Positions 31,398 to 40,055 are shown, numbered from the stretch's first letter. The stretch: DNA of 46,184 nt from JAZGDL01 sp036477795 (GCA_036477795.1 JAZGDL010000363.1:1-46184); one strand, 5' to 3'. The notes: generated by a model not told the origin, from the sequence alone. Numbers and translations: made by a program.

Positions 31398-33395
31398 ATG
31401 GCGAATGCAAGAGAGCGGGTCGTGGTAGTGGGCGGCGGATTGGCGGGACTGGCGGCGGCCATGCGGCTGGGTGAGGCCGGCATCGCAGTCGATCTGATCA
31501 GCATGGTGCCCGTGAAGCGGTCGCACAGCGTGTGCGCTCAGGGCGGCATCAACTCAGTCAACCATGCCACCCGTGAACTTGGCGACAGCGAATGGCTGCA
31601 TTTCGATGACACGGTGTACGGCGGTGATTTCCTGCAGCATCAGCCGCCGGTGAAAGAGATGTGTGACTGGGGGCCTCGGATCATCGACCTGATGGACCGT
31701 TTGGGTGTGGCGTTCAACCGTACGCCGGAGGGCTTTCGGGATCAGCGGCGGTTCGGCGGCACCATGTTCAAGCGCACCGCGTTTGCCGGGGCGACGACGG
31801 GGCAGCAGCTAATCTACGCCCTGGACGAGCAATGTCGGCGATGGGAAGTCGAGGGGCTCATCAAAAAATACGAGTACTGGGAGTTTCTGGGGCCGATCCT
31901 CGATGACAACGGCGTGTGCCGGGGCGTGGTGGTCCAGGACATGATAAGCATGGAGATTCGCGCGCTGCCCGCCGATGCGGTGGTGGTAGCCAGCGGTGGT
32001 TGCGGGCTGATCTACGGGCGCAGCACCATGTCTTTGATCTGCACCGGCGGCGCTGCCGGCCGGACGTACCAGGCCGGCGTGAAGTACGGCAACGGCGAGT
32101 TTATTCAGGTACATCCTACCACGATCCCGGGGACGGATAAGCTGCGGCTGATGAGCGAAAGTGCCCGCGGGGAGGGCGGCCGGGTGTGGGTTCCGCGGAA
32201 GCCGCAGGACGCTCGTGACCCGAGCACCATTCCGGAAGCGGAGCGCTACTACTTCCTTGAAGAGCGCTATCCGAAGTACGGAAACCTGGTGCCCCGTGAT
32301 ATCGCCACGCGCGAGATATTCGACATCTGTGTGAATCAAGAGCTCAGCGTGGAGCCGGGGCGCCTTTGTGTTTATCTGGATCTGACCCATCTTCCCGCCG
32401 AGACCCACAAGAAGCTGGAAGGGATTCTGGAGATCTACGAGAAGTTCCAGGCCACCGATCCGCGGACGGCGCCGATGAAGATATTCCCGGGGGTGCATTA
32501 CTCGATGGGCGGGCTGTGGTGTGATTACGAAAAAGACCAGCGCAGCGGCGGTCTGGTCAGCGGCTCGCCACGTAATCATCAGACCAATGTGCCGGGGCTG
32601 TTTGTCATCGGGGAGGCGGACTATCAGTATCATGGGGGCAATCGGCTGGGAGCCAATTCGCTCTTGAGCTGTATCTTCTCGGGGATGATCGTGGCTCCCG
32701 CTGTGAAGAACCATATGGCATCCAGCCGGGGCAGTGCGGCGGACCAGCCGCCGTCGCTCTTTGAGGCTGAGGTGGGACGTCATTCGGAGGCGGTCGATCG
32801 ACTGATCAGCGGGCAGGGGGACGAGAATCCCTATGTGTTGCACCAGGAGCTGGGCGACACCATGACGCGGAACGTCACGGTGGTTCGCCAAAACAAACAG
32901 ATTGAGCAGACTCTGGCGAAGATCGGAGAGCTTGAAGAGCGGTACGAGAATGTCGCGCTGAGCGATACCGGCCGGTGGACCAACCAGAACTTGAGTTTCA
33001 CGCGGGCCCTGGGCGATATGATTCTGCTGGCGCGCGTGATCGCTCAGGGCGCCCTCTTGCGTGACGAATGCCGCGGGGCTCACTACAAGCCCGAGTTCAA
33101 GATCAAACCGCTGGATGCGGAAAGCCCGGATGGGCTGCGGAGACAGGCAGTGGCGTGGTGCGAGGCTTTTGCGGCGAATAACGACAAGTGGCTCAAGACG
33201 ACTATTGCCGAACATACTTCCGATGGCCCGCGGTTCAGTTACGAGGAGGTGGATACGTCGCTGATACCGCCGCGACCCCGCACATACGGTATGAAAGGCG
33301 CGGAAATCATCGAACAGGTGTGGAAGGAGCGGTTGGCGGAGGATCGGAAGTCGCCGGGGCCGGATGTGTTCACAGAGCCGGTGGTGAGTGCTTAG
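31398..33395 (+). CDS. sdhA: Succinate dehydrogenase flavoprotein subunit
   Basis: 665 residues. FAD-binding Rossmann start VVVVGGGLAGLAAAMRLGEA. Covalent FAD-His region RSHSVCAQGGINSVNHATRE. Substrate and catalytic residues in MSESARGEGGRVWVPRK (Arg base) and FPGVHYSMGGLWCDY. A C-terminal GANSLLSCIFSGM and cap domain follow. It oxidises succinate to fumarate in the TCA cycle (or the reverse). Family and length match the non-classical SdhA partnered with one cytochrome b subunit. A 158-base gap containing a dispersed element separates it from sdhB. Confidence 0.96.
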   Translation: MANARERVVVVGGGLAGLAAAMRLGEAGIAVDLISMVPVKRSHSVCAQGGINSVNHATRELGDSEWLHFDDTVYGGDFLQHQPPVKEMCDWGPRIIDLMDRLGVAFNRTPEGFRDQRRFGGTMFKRTAFAGATTGQQLIYALDEQCRRWEVEGLIKKYEYWEFLGPILDDNGVCRGVVVQDMISMEIRALPADAVVVASGGCGLIYGRSTMSLICTGGAAGRTYQAGVKYGNGEFIQVHPTTIPGTDKLRLMSESARGEGGRVWVPRKPQDARDPSTIPEAERYYFLEERYPKYGNLVPRDIATREIFDICVNQELSVEPGRLCVYLDLTHLPAETHKKLEGILEIYEKFQATDPRTAPMKIFPGVHYSMGGLWCDYEKDQRSGGLVSGSPRNHQTNVPGLFVIGEADYQYHGGNRLGANSLLSCIFSGMIVAPAVKNHMASSRGSAADQPPSLFEAEVGRHSEAVDRLISGQGDENPYVLHQELGDTMTRNVTVVRQNKQIEQTLAKIGELEERYENVALSDTGRWTNQNLSFTRALGDMILLARVIAQGALLRDECRGAHYKPEFKIKPLDAESPDGLRRQAVAWCEAFAANNDKWLKTTIAEHTSDGPRFSYEEVDTSLIPPRPRTYGMKGAEIIEQVWKERLAEDRKSPGPDVFTEPVVSA

Positions 33396-33495
33396 ATTAG
33401 AACTAGTGCTGCGACGCACGCGATCTGATGGGTCGTGCTGAACCGAGCTGCCACCGTGAGGGAGCGGCCGAACGAAAGCGTTTGATACCCCTGCA

Positions 33496-33525
33496 AACCG
33501 CTTCCTTACGGGCGCGGCTTGGATT
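33496..33525. repeat. GACCGCTCCCTTACGGTC element, diverged, between sdhA and sdhB
   Basis: AACCGCTTCCTTACGGGCGC then GGCTTGGATT: the same 30-base unit as at 27344 with a handful of changes that weaken the stem, consistent with an old copy. Confidence 0.75.
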
Positions 33526-33553
33526 ACCCATCGATTGCAGAAGGTGTGATGGC

Positions 33554-34312
33554 ATGTTGAAGTGTTTTACCGTGGCCGTGAAAAGACAGGCTTACCCGCA
33601 TGCCGGTTCGCGCTGGGAGAAGTTCTCGGTTGAGTATGAGCCGGGGATGAACATGACCACCGTGCTCCTGCGAATCGCAGCCAATCCGGTTACGATCGAG
33701 CGCAGGAAGACCACGCCGGTGGTATACGACGCGAATTGCCTCGAGGAAGTCTGCGGGGCGTGCACCATGCGGGTAAACGGGGTCGTGCGCCAGGCCTGCA
33801 CAGCTCTGGTTGAGCGGCTGCTGGAAGATCGGCCGGATCAAATCACCTTGGAACCGATGTCGAAGTTCCCGGTGGTGCGGGACCTCTTTGTCGATCGCTC
33901 AATGATGTTTGAATCGCTCAAGAAGGTCCGTGCATGGTTGTCCGTAGACGGCTATTCTGATCGGGGCGCGGGGCCGCAGATCTCACAGGAGGGCCAGGAG
34001 GAGGCTTATCCGCTCACTACGTGCATGACCTGTGGGTGCTGTGTTGAGGCTTGTCCACAGTTTAACGACAAGTCGGCGTTTATCGGCCCCGCCGCCATCA
34101 GTCAGGCTGTTCTCTTCAACGAGCACCCCGTGGGCAAGTTCGAGGCCGACCGGCGGTTGGCGGTGCTGGCCGGCCCCGGGGGCATCGCAGATTGCGGCAA
34201 TGCTCAGAACTGTGTAAAGGTATGTCCCAAGAACATCCCCCTGGTCCGCTCTCTTGCCAAAGCCGGTCGCGCCGCCACCGGATACGCGATAAGAAGCTTC
34301 TTCCGCAAATAG
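33554..34312 (+). CDS. sdhB: Succinate dehydrogenase iron-sulfur subunit
   Basis: 252 residues from the ATG at 33554 (AAGG upstream). The N-terminal 2Fe-2S ferredoxin domain has NCLEEVCGACTMRVNG. The C-terminal 4Fe-4S/3Fe-4S part has CMTCGCCVEACPQ and NAQNCVKVCPKNIPL. It carries electrons from FAD to the membrane quinone. Third gene of the sdhCAB operon. Confidence 0.95.
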   Translation: MLKCFTVAVKRQAYPHAGSRWEKFSVEYEPGMNMTTVLLRIAANPVTIERRKTTPVVYDANCLEEVCGACTMRVNGVVRQACTALVERLLEDRPDQITLEPMSKFPVVRDLFVDRSMMFESLKKVRAWLSVDGYSDRGAGPQISQEGQEEAYPLTTCMTCGCCVEACPQFNDKSAFIGPAAISQAVLFNEHPVGKFEADRRLAVLAGPGGIADCGNAQNCVKVCPKNIPLVRSLAKAGRAATGYAIRSFFRK

Positions 34313-34326
34313 TCTTTGGGAGGTTG

Positions 34327-36012
34327 ATGGTGTCGCGGCACACTTGCCTGAACGACCATGCGCTGGCGGGCGCCGACCTCGACACGCGCCGCCCGCTCCC
34401 TTACGGTCGCGTCTCGGATTTGTTCCCTCAGTGTCGCCGCTCGGATTGGCGACGCGGAATTGCGCATGCTCACTTAGTGGTGTTCTTGTGCTTTTTGCTG
34501 TATGGCCCGGTTGCTGCTTCTGACAAACCCATCAATTATCTCGACCCGCCCCAGGGGCGGTTTATCGACGATTGGATGATCGTGGAACTTTCGGGCGCCA
34601 AAGCTGGATATGCTCACAGCACCATGTCGCGGGAGGGGGACGAGATTGCGACGTCGCTGTTGACAATCTTCAAGCTGGGGCGGGCGGAGCGTGCCGTCTC
34701 GGTGAGGATGGAGCAGTCTACCCGCGAGACCGTGGCTGGAGTGCCCCTTTCCTTCGAAACCGTTATGCAACTGGGCCGGACGGCCATGAAGACTCGAGGC
34801 CGCATCCAGGCGGGCGAAGTACAGGTCATCAGTTCGCAGTTCGGGTTTGACACCAGGCAAACAGCCAAGCTCCCCGAGGGGGCTCTGATGGCCTGGGGCG
34901 TATTTCGTGCGAGTATCGAGCATGGGTTTGAGCCGGGCACCACGTACGACCTGTATCTATATGAACCGAGCATGCGGGTGGACGGGCCGGTGAAAGCCAG
35001 GACGGTGGTTGGCGAACGGGTCAAGATTGACCATCTGGGCGTGAAGCGGGACGCCTTTAGAGTTGTGTCGACCATAGAGATAGGCGCCGGCGAAGTGGAT
35101 TCGGTTGCGTTTGTGGACGATCAGGGACAGGTGCTGCAAGCTGAAACGAGTCTCGGCGGATTCGTCTTGAAGTTCATACGGGTGGATCGTGCGACCGCGT
35201 TGAAAGAGTTCGACGCTCCGGAGTTTCTCGTGAATACCCTGGTGGAGATCGATCAGGCCATCGATCGCGCCGCTGCCAAGCGCATTGTGTATGAACTGCG
35301 CGTCTCCGGTGCCCAGCAGGAGATTCCCAAACTACCGGACACCTCCATGCAGAGCACCCGGGATCATTCGGGCAAATCCGTTATTGTCGACGTCCGGCGT
35401 CTGGACCACGACGCTTTGAGCAAGGCGGTAGTCCGAAGCGAAGACATCCGAGCCGCGACCGTAAGGGAGCGGTCGGGGCGTGCGGAGATGGAGGAGTTCC
35501 TGGCAGCCACGCCGGCGTTGAACAGCAAAGACGAGCTGCTGGTCCGTATGTCCCAGGAGGCGGCTGGGGACGCGGCAAGTCCCTACGCGGTTGCCGACAA
35601 GCTGCGCGTTTACGTGAGTGACGTCATCGTCGACAAGAACCTGAATATCGGCTTTGCGACGGCCAGCGAAGTGTGCCGCAAGCGCGAGGGCGATTGCACC
35701 GAGCACGCGGTTCTGCTGGCGGCCCTTGGCCGGGCCCGCGGGATTCCCTCGCGCGTGGTGGTGGGCCTGGCCTACGTGCCGGCTTTCGTCGGCAAGAAGA
35801 ACGTCTTCGGATTCCACATGTGGACGCAGTTTCACATCGGCGGCCGGTGGATCGATTTCGATGCGGCCTTGGGTGAGACGGATTGCAGTCCGGCGCGGAT
35901 AGCGTTGGCCACGTCGTCGCTGAAGGATACCGCCGTAGGAGAGATGGCCCTGCCCATCCTGGATCTGATGACCGGGTTGAACATCGAGATCAAGTCAATC
36001 GAAACGCGCTAG
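34327..36012 (+). CDS. Exported transglutaminase-like protein
   Basis: About 561 residues if started at the ATG at 34327. The hydrophobic signal (HLVVFLCFLLYGPVAASDKP) begins only at about residue 48. It is preceded by residues RRPLPYGRVSDL, encoded by a palindromic element, so the true start may be a later GTG (near 34477), or the signal was displaced. The N-terminal half is beta-rich. The C-terminal transglutaminase core has Cys in REGDCTEHAVLLAALGRARG, His in FGFHMWTQFHIGG and Asp in WIDFDAALGE. Family roles: peptide cross-linking or isopeptide/peptidoglycan cleavage outside the cytoplasm. A second, inverted copy of the element encodes IRAATVRERS in the middle (about residue 375). Confidence 0.8.
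   Translation: MVSRHTCLNDHALAGADLDTRRPLPYGRVSDLFPQCRRSDWRRGIAHAHLVVFLCFLLYGPVAASDKPINYLDPPQGRFIDDWMIVELSGAKAGYAHSTMSREGDEIATSLLTIFKLGRAERAVSVRMEQSTRETVAGVPLSFETVMQLGRTAMKTRGRIQAGEVQVISSQFGFDTRQTAKLPEGALMAWGVFRASIEHGFEPGTTYDLYLYEPSMRVDGPVKARTVVGERVKIDHLGVKRDAFRVVSTIEIGAGEVDSVAFVDDQGQVLQAETSLGGFVLKFIRVDRATALKEFDAPEFLVNTLVEIDQAIDRAAAKRIVYELRVSGAQQEIPKLPDTSMQSTRDHSGKSVIVDVRRLDHDALSKAVVRSEDIRAATVRERSGRAEMEEFLAATPALNSKDELLVRMSQEAAGDAASPYAVADKLRVYVSDVIVDKNLNIGFATASEVCRKREGDCTEHAVLLAALGRARGIPSRVVVGLAYVPAFVGKKNVFGFHMWTQFHIGGRWIDFDAALGETDCSPARIALATSSLKDTAVGEMALPILDLMTGLNIEIKSIETR
34391..34420. repeat. GACCGCTCCCTTACGGTC element at the 5' end of the transglutaminase gene
   Basis: GCCCGCTCCCTTACGGTCGC then GTCTCGGATT. 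In the gene's frame it reads PLPYGRVSD, upstream of the signal peptide. Confidence 0.85.
35446..35474. repeat. GACCGCTCCCTTACGGTC element, in frame in the transglutaminase gene
   Basis: Inverted copy: ATCCGAGCCGCGACCGTAAG then GGAGCGGTC. Encodes IRAATVRERS in frame. The same peptide is encoded by the copy in the unrelated gene at 38554. Confidence 0.95.
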
Positions 36013-36019
36013 CCAGAAC

Positions 36020-36187
36020 AATTCACCGCGGAGCACGCAGAGATCGCAGAGAGGTGATGGATGAGAGGTCAGGGAGGTCAACGCCGAACTAACGAGAGAC
36101 ACACCGTCACGAAGAGACGATCTGGAATTCGCCTGTAACTTCTTCCCATATAATACTCTGCGGCCTCCGCGGTCTCCGCGGTGAATT
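36020..36187. repeat. Inverted-repeat bounded element between convergent genes
   Basis: AATTCACCGCGGAG at 36020-36033 is mirrored by CTCCGCGGTGAATT at 36174-36187, with extra partial pairing inside (CGCAGAG / CTCTGCG). About 168 bases long, filling the space between two convergent genes; it may act as a bidirectional terminator. Confidence 0.8.
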
Positions 36188-36194
36188 ATTCCGG

Positions 36195-37910
36195 TTAGCC
36201 CGGGCGGTGTGAGAATCCCGTACGCCGGCGGTACACAATCGTTCCACCGGTGATGAGGAGCAGCGCCATCGCAACCGTGCTCCACTGGGAAAGGGTGGGG
36301 ATCGGCCCTTCGGCTTGACCGATTAGTGTCAACGTCATGTCATTGCCGGGTTGGGCACCGGGGAGATCCTCGTCGGACACGCTGATGGTGTAGACAGCTT
36401 GATAGGAGCCCTCACCGGCGGCGGGGTCAAATGATGCGATGAACTGCTGGCCCTGCCCCGCCGGCAAGTCACTGACGGCCGCCAGATCAGTGAACAGCGT
36501 CGCTGTATCGCCGCTGCCGGCGATGGAATCAAGGTCCAAGTCGGCGGTGAAGCCGGCGGTGGCTTCCAGGTTGTATATAGTGAATGCGATGGTCTGAGCG
36601 CCGGCGCCCAGCAGAACGCTGCCGAAGTCGATGGTCAACGTGCCCTGGTCAGCCGCGTCGCTGAACGACGCTTGGGCGTGATCCAGGACGTCGGCGGTCA
36701 TATCGATGACGTCATCTCCGTCGGCTGAGCCCTGGCCTGTTGCGGCGGAAGTCAGGTCGGTGTTGTCAACGGTGATGGTGCCGCTTCGCGGGCCAGCGGT
36801 GGCGGTGTCAGCGAAACTCACGTCAAGGCCGCGACTCTGCGATCCGCCGACGAAGGCCTGTCCGCTGCCCTCGGAGGACGACACCGCGTCGCCGGTTACG
36901 ATCACGTTGTAGGTAGTCGGGGTATCGCCGATCTTGTTGAGCGTGATCGAGTCGGCGGGCGTGGGGCCGTCCACAATAACTTCGAAGAATACTGACGTCG
37001 CCGAAGCGCCGTCGCCCGGCGCCGATTCGCCGACGTAGAGCGTCGAGTCATTGTTCGACGTTCCCCAGATGGCCCAGACATATTCGGGATGGTCGACAAA
37101 GGGATTGCGGTTGCCCTGGTAGTGGGAGGGGTTGTCGGTATTGCTGAATACCAGGTGGTTGCGTCGTTGCTCGTGCTCGGACGGCAAATCGTCAAAGTGC
37201 CATTTGAGCAGCGAGGCCAGGTCGCCGCCGTTGTTGCCGCTCCACGTCCCGTTCTGCAACTCCAGATCGACCGTAAAAGCTTCACCGCCGTCGTAGCGAA
37301 CAGCCATGTAAAACATGGTTCGGGCAACGTCGCCGGTGTCATCGCCGAAGTCGTTGTTTGCGGGCACGTCGCTGTCGCCGGGGTAAAAGAATGGAGTGCT
37401 CAGCAGGTACCCGCCGGAGCTGCTAACCGTGCCGAACGAATTATTGCCGCGGCTGCTGTTGATCGACGGGTTGCACGGTGCGAGCGCATGCTGGTCGTTG
37501 GCATCGATGTTCGTGGTGTTGCTGTTGGAAGTATCCCCCAGACCCCAACTCCTGGGCCAGCGGTGTTCCCTGTTCCAGGTGGCTCCGCTGTCCCATGTTG
37601 CACTGACCGACGCACCGTTGTACGCAAGGATGATCTGCGAAGAGTCGTTGGGATTTCTATCGGTGATGGCTGCGGCGAACCGGGCAGCGCCGTAGGAACG
37701 CCCCAGGTGCCCCGATCCGTCGGGTTCGAATATCCCGCCGGGACCGGTCAGCGAGGTCCAGTAGTTGTCCGATATGATCAGGTGCAACTCGTTCTTGAGT
37801 GTCGCGGGGTTGCCGGTGACCGTGGAGTAGTAGTCGCCCGGCGGCTCGTATTGGGCGACCGCCGCACTACAGATTAGTCCAAACGCCGTGAAAGTCTTTA
37901 TCCCGTTCAT
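36195..37910 (-). CDS. Secreted endonuclease I-type nuclease with IPTL-CTERM signal
   Basis: 571 residues. Signal peptide at the N-terminus (TFGLICSAAVAQYEPPG-like). The endonuclease I (EndA/NucM) domain, about 20-300, has the His-Me finger WNREHRWPRSWGL, then NDQHALAPCNPSINSSRGNN (Asn metal site). Residues about 300-535 form beta-sandwich domains with TITVDNTDL and FGSVLLGAGAQTIAFTIYNL patterns. The tail IPTLSQWSTVAMALLLITGG then YRRRTG is an IPTL-CTERM motif: a Pro-Thr-Leu-Ser signature, a transmembrane helix and an Arg cluster. Likely an exported, surface-processed DNase for nutrient use or biofilm DNA. Confidence 0.9.
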   Translation of the reverse strand: MNGIKTFTAFGLICSAAVAQYEPPGDYYSTVTGNPATLKNELHLIISDNYWTSLTGPGGIFEPDGSGHLGRSYGAARFAAAITDRNPNDSSQIILAYNGASVSATWDSGATWNREHRWPRSWGLGDTSNSNTTNIDANDQHALAPCNPSINSSRGNNSFGTVSSSGGYLLSTPFFYPGDSDVPANNDFGDDTGDVARTMFYMAVRYDGGEAFTVDLELQNGTWSGNNGGDLASLLKWHFDDLPSEHEQRRNHLVFSNTDNPSHYQGNRNPFVDHPEYVWAIWGTSNNDSTLYVGESAPGDGASATSVFFEVIVDGPTPADSITLNKIGDTPTTYNVIVTGDAVSSSEGSGQAFVGGSQSRGLDVSFADTATAGPRSGTITVDNTDLTSAATGQGSADGDDVIDMTADVLDHAQASFSDAADQGTLTIDFGSVLLGAGAQTIAFTIYNLEATAGFTADLDLDSIAGSGDTATLFTDLAAVSDLPAGQGQQFIASFDPAAGEGSYQAVYTISVSDEDLPGAQPGNDMTLTLIGQAEGPIPTLSQWSTVAMALLLITGGTIVYRRRTGFSHRPG

Positions 37911-37988
37911 CGAAGCACCTTGTTACCCTTCCGATGACCATTATAACAGCTTGTCCCGCGAGATCAAATCTGCCAAACGACGAGTTTA

Positions 37989-39137
37989 CTACCGGCGATG
38001 GCATGGGCTGTGGACTTCCTCGGGCGGCGCGACGGGCAAACGTGCACTTAACACGGCGTCGGCATTGGCGGTGAGTTCAAGCTCCAATTGCCTTTCGATC
38101 TCGCTTCTTGGAGGTGGTTTGACCGGCTCCAGCGCCGTGAGCAATTCAGCGATGGAGAATTCTTCCAGATGATTGAGTGTGATGCGGAGGCGGGCGACGT
38201 GGTCCAACGTTTCCGGGGCGGCATCGTCGAACCACTTTCCGTTCAAGGCCACCAGCGCTTCCAGTTGACCGGTGTTTCGGCAGTCCAACACCATAGTTGC
38301 CCACGAACTTTGCTCGTGGGCCGGCACGTCGTTGGTATCGGCACTTTCCAGCAACTGGATCCCTTGTCCGGCAATGATACGCCTGGTATGAGCCAGGTCC
38401 GGTCCGACCATGCTGATTCGATAACGCCGGGATAGGGCAAACTTTAGCCCGATCGTAAAACTGAAGGCGCTGCGAAGATGCACCGGCATGGCCAGCAGCA
38501 GCGCCTCGACGACGATTGCGGCAGGTTCGATTCCCGCGGCGATCAGAGACGGGGACCGCTCCCTTACGGTCGCGGCTCGGATGGCGTGATTGAGCAAGAA
38601 GCCCATCATCTGATGGCCAACGGCGTCGAATCCGGATGCGATGACGCTGGCCGACGGGTTTTTCCGAGCCCCAAGCGCAAGCGACGGGTGGACCGGTTGG
38701 AGCGTACGCGGCAGCCGGTGGTCGGCCACAAATCCTCTGGCTGCCTCCAGCGCGCGGAGAACGGAAAACGGGTTGTTTTGGAACCGGGCCAACTGCTCGC
38801 CGGTTAGTACGAAGGACTGAGTGAGGACGCGCTGGCCGCCGCGTCCGGTCTGCTCACGACCGGCGTGAGTGGTCCGGGCTACGCAGTGACGCCCGGAACG
38901 AAGGTTGTAGAACGACAATGCGACCGCGCTATCCGAGGCATCGCACATGGAATTGTGGGACGGCGACGATTTGGCGAGGTGTTGTTGTTCCTCGACCGTT
39001 ACGCCCGGGGACCACGCCACAACGCGGTATCCCTGCCCGCTGATCGATCGATTCGACGTAAAAACCGCGTGCTCGATCTCGATTGCTGTAGTGGTCCGCA
39101 CGGCGGGCCCTACTGTTATATCGCGGTGAGCAGCCAT
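37989..39137 (-). CDS. GTPase-associated protein 1-like protein
   Basis: 382 residues; ATG at 39137 overlaps the GTPase gene by 22 bases. The N-terminal domain reads HAVFTSNRSISGQGYRVVAW, SPGVTVEEQQHLAKSSPSHN, FYNLRSGRHCVARTTHAGRE, then GRGGQRVLTQSFVLT. This fits what I know of GAP1 N-terminal domains (type 2), partners of TRAFAC GTPases in predicted conflict systems; recognition is by pattern, not search. The helical C-terminal half (FSIAELLTALEPVKPP) ends with a charged tail. Three dispersed elements lie in frame: VGPAVRTTT (near the start), LALGARK (about 155) and IRAATVRERS (about 190). Last gene of the cassette. Confidence 0.6.
   Translation of the reverse strand: MAAHRDITVGPAVRTTTAIEIEHAVFTSNRSISGQGYRVVAWSPGVTVEEQQHLAKSSPSHNSMCDASDSAVALSFYNLRSGRHCVARTTHAGREQTGRGGQRVLTQSFVLTGEQLARFQNNPFSVLRALEAARGFVADHRLPRTLQPVHPSLALGARKNPSASVIASGFDAVGHQMMGFLLNHAIRAATVRERSPSLIAAGIEPAAIVVEALLLAMPVHLRSAFSFTIGLKFALSRRYRISMVGPDLAHTRRIIAGQGIQLLESADTNDVPAHEQSSWATMVLDCRNTGQLEALVALNGKWFDDAAPETLDHVARLRITLNHLEEFSIAELLTALEPVKPPPRSEIERQLELELTANADAVLSARLPVAPPEEVHSPCHRR
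38554..38582. repeat. GACCGCTCCCTTACGGTC element, in frame in the GAP1-like gene
   Basis: GACCGCTCCCTTACGGTCGC then GGCTCGGAT. On the coding (minus) strand it encodes IRAATVRERS, the same orientation and frame as in the transglutaminase gene. Confidence 0.95.
38666..38688. repeat. CCAAGCGCAAGCG dispersed motif in the GAP1-like gene
   Basis: GAGCCCCAAGCGCAAGCGAC; the coding strand reads SLALGARK. A similar intergenic copy is at 22352-22369. Confidence 0.6.
39092..39115. repeat. GGTCCGC palindrome in the 5' codons of the GAP1-like gene
   Basis: TGGTCCGCACGGCGGGCCCT: one mismatch to the 40003/40031 copies. On the coding strand it encodes VGPAVRTTT immediately after the first codons, and it begins just after the GTPase stop. 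Confidence 0.85.
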
Positions 39138-39985
39138 TCGAAGGGCTCGAGGATTCCCCGCGGCGCCGAATGCAGCGGCACGGTCACGACGTTGTCGTCC
39201 TCGTCGGTCCCATAACCGACGGCTCCGATAACGCTGGCGGCGAAGTAGGCGACGTTTTCAAACCGCGTCTGGCCCAGGTTCCACAACCGGTTCAAGTTCG
39301 TTCTGGCGAAAGCGACCGGCTGATCAAACGCCTGCGGGCAGCAGTCGGATTTGCACAGAACCACGGCGATGGGCATGGCCACCTTCTGGTTGATGCGTAG
39401 TTCCGCGAGCTGGTCGATGTAGCTCAACAGCTTGAAAGCGAAGAAGTCCGCCCGCACGTTTCCCATGGCGGCCAGCGATGCATCTACCAGAAGCATGGCT
39501 CCGGCGCTTTTTTCGAGCAGTCCGCGAATCACCGCGTATGAATGGGGTGCATCCAGCTCGGCGGCGATGGCTTCACCGGCCATATCCGGCATTACCAGAT
39601 CGTACCAGTGGTCGGGATCGCGCCGGTGGGCGATCTGGCAGTAGGCCCAGTGCCACTGGTCGACCTCGTTGGGGGTTTTGGGCGGGAACATGCGTGCAGC
39701 CAAGTGGGTCATCACCGACTGCTGCAGGTTCACCGAGAAGGGGCCTTTGGGCACCGCTTCGTACTCACCCGCCCGCCGGCTCAACATGTCCAGCAGGTAG
39801 CCGAGGTAGACCGTCTTGCCCACGTCGCTGTCACCGATAACGGTTATCAGGCAGGGCTGGCGTCCTTGAACGAGCGATTCGCGGGTCAGTGCCATTGGAG
39901 CGAGGCATTGGCCGCAGAACTGCGCGTCTTGGGGGTTGTCGAACCTGCAGACCAGACACTCGGTCGCAGATACAGAAGCAGTCAT
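39116..39985 (-). CDS. Zinc-ribbon TRAFAC-type GTPase (cassette core)
   Basis: 289 residues from the ATG at 39985 (GGAGAAGG 3 bases upstream). The N-terminal zinc ribbon has CLVCRFDNPQDAQFCGQC (two Cys-x2-Cys). The P-loop GTPase domain has Walker A GDSDVGKTVYLG (about 50), Walker B/G3 LVMPDMAGEA (Asp-x-x-Gly) and G4 AVVLCKSDCC (Lys-x-Asp). C-terminal LHSAPRGILEPFEWLL is typical of prokaryotic GTPases linked to GAP1-like partners (double-GTPase type 2 is my best guess). It sits between the FGE-like and GAP1-like genes. Predicted cytoplasmic switch that senses a signal and licenses an effector (inference). Confidence 0.75.
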   Translation of the reverse strand: MTASVSATECLVCRFDNPQDAQFCGQCLAPMALTRESLVQGRQPCLITVIGDSDVGKTVYLGYLLDMLSRRAGEYEAVPKGPFSVNLQQSVMTHLAARMFPPKTPNEVDQWHWAYCQIAHRRDPDHWYDLVMPDMAGEAIAAELDAPHSYAVIRGLLEKSAGAMLLVDASLAAMGNVRADFFAFKLLSYIDQLAELRINQKVAMPIAVVLCKSDCCPQAFDQPVAFARTNLNRLWNLGQTRFENVAYFAASVIGAVGYGTDEDDNVVTVPLHSAPRGILEPFEWLLTAI

Positions 39986-40002
39986 GTCCTTCTCCGTATC
40001 GC

Positions 40003-40055
40003 TGGTCCGCACGGCGGACCCTACAGTCGCTGGTCCGCACGGCGGACCCTACAGT
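40003..40055. repeat. Tandem pair of GGTCCGC-GCGGACC palindromes
   Basis: Two identical 25-base copies (40003-40027 and 40031-40055), each TGGTCCGCACGGCGGACC then CTACAGT, separated by 3 bases. They fill the gap between the FGE-like gene and the GTPase gene; the last base of the second falls in the FGE-like stop codon. Confidence 0.95.

Noticed and set aside
31809..33419. 536-codon open frame opposite sdhA
   Set aside because: sdhA on the other strand has full family motifs; high GC makes long antisense frames common.
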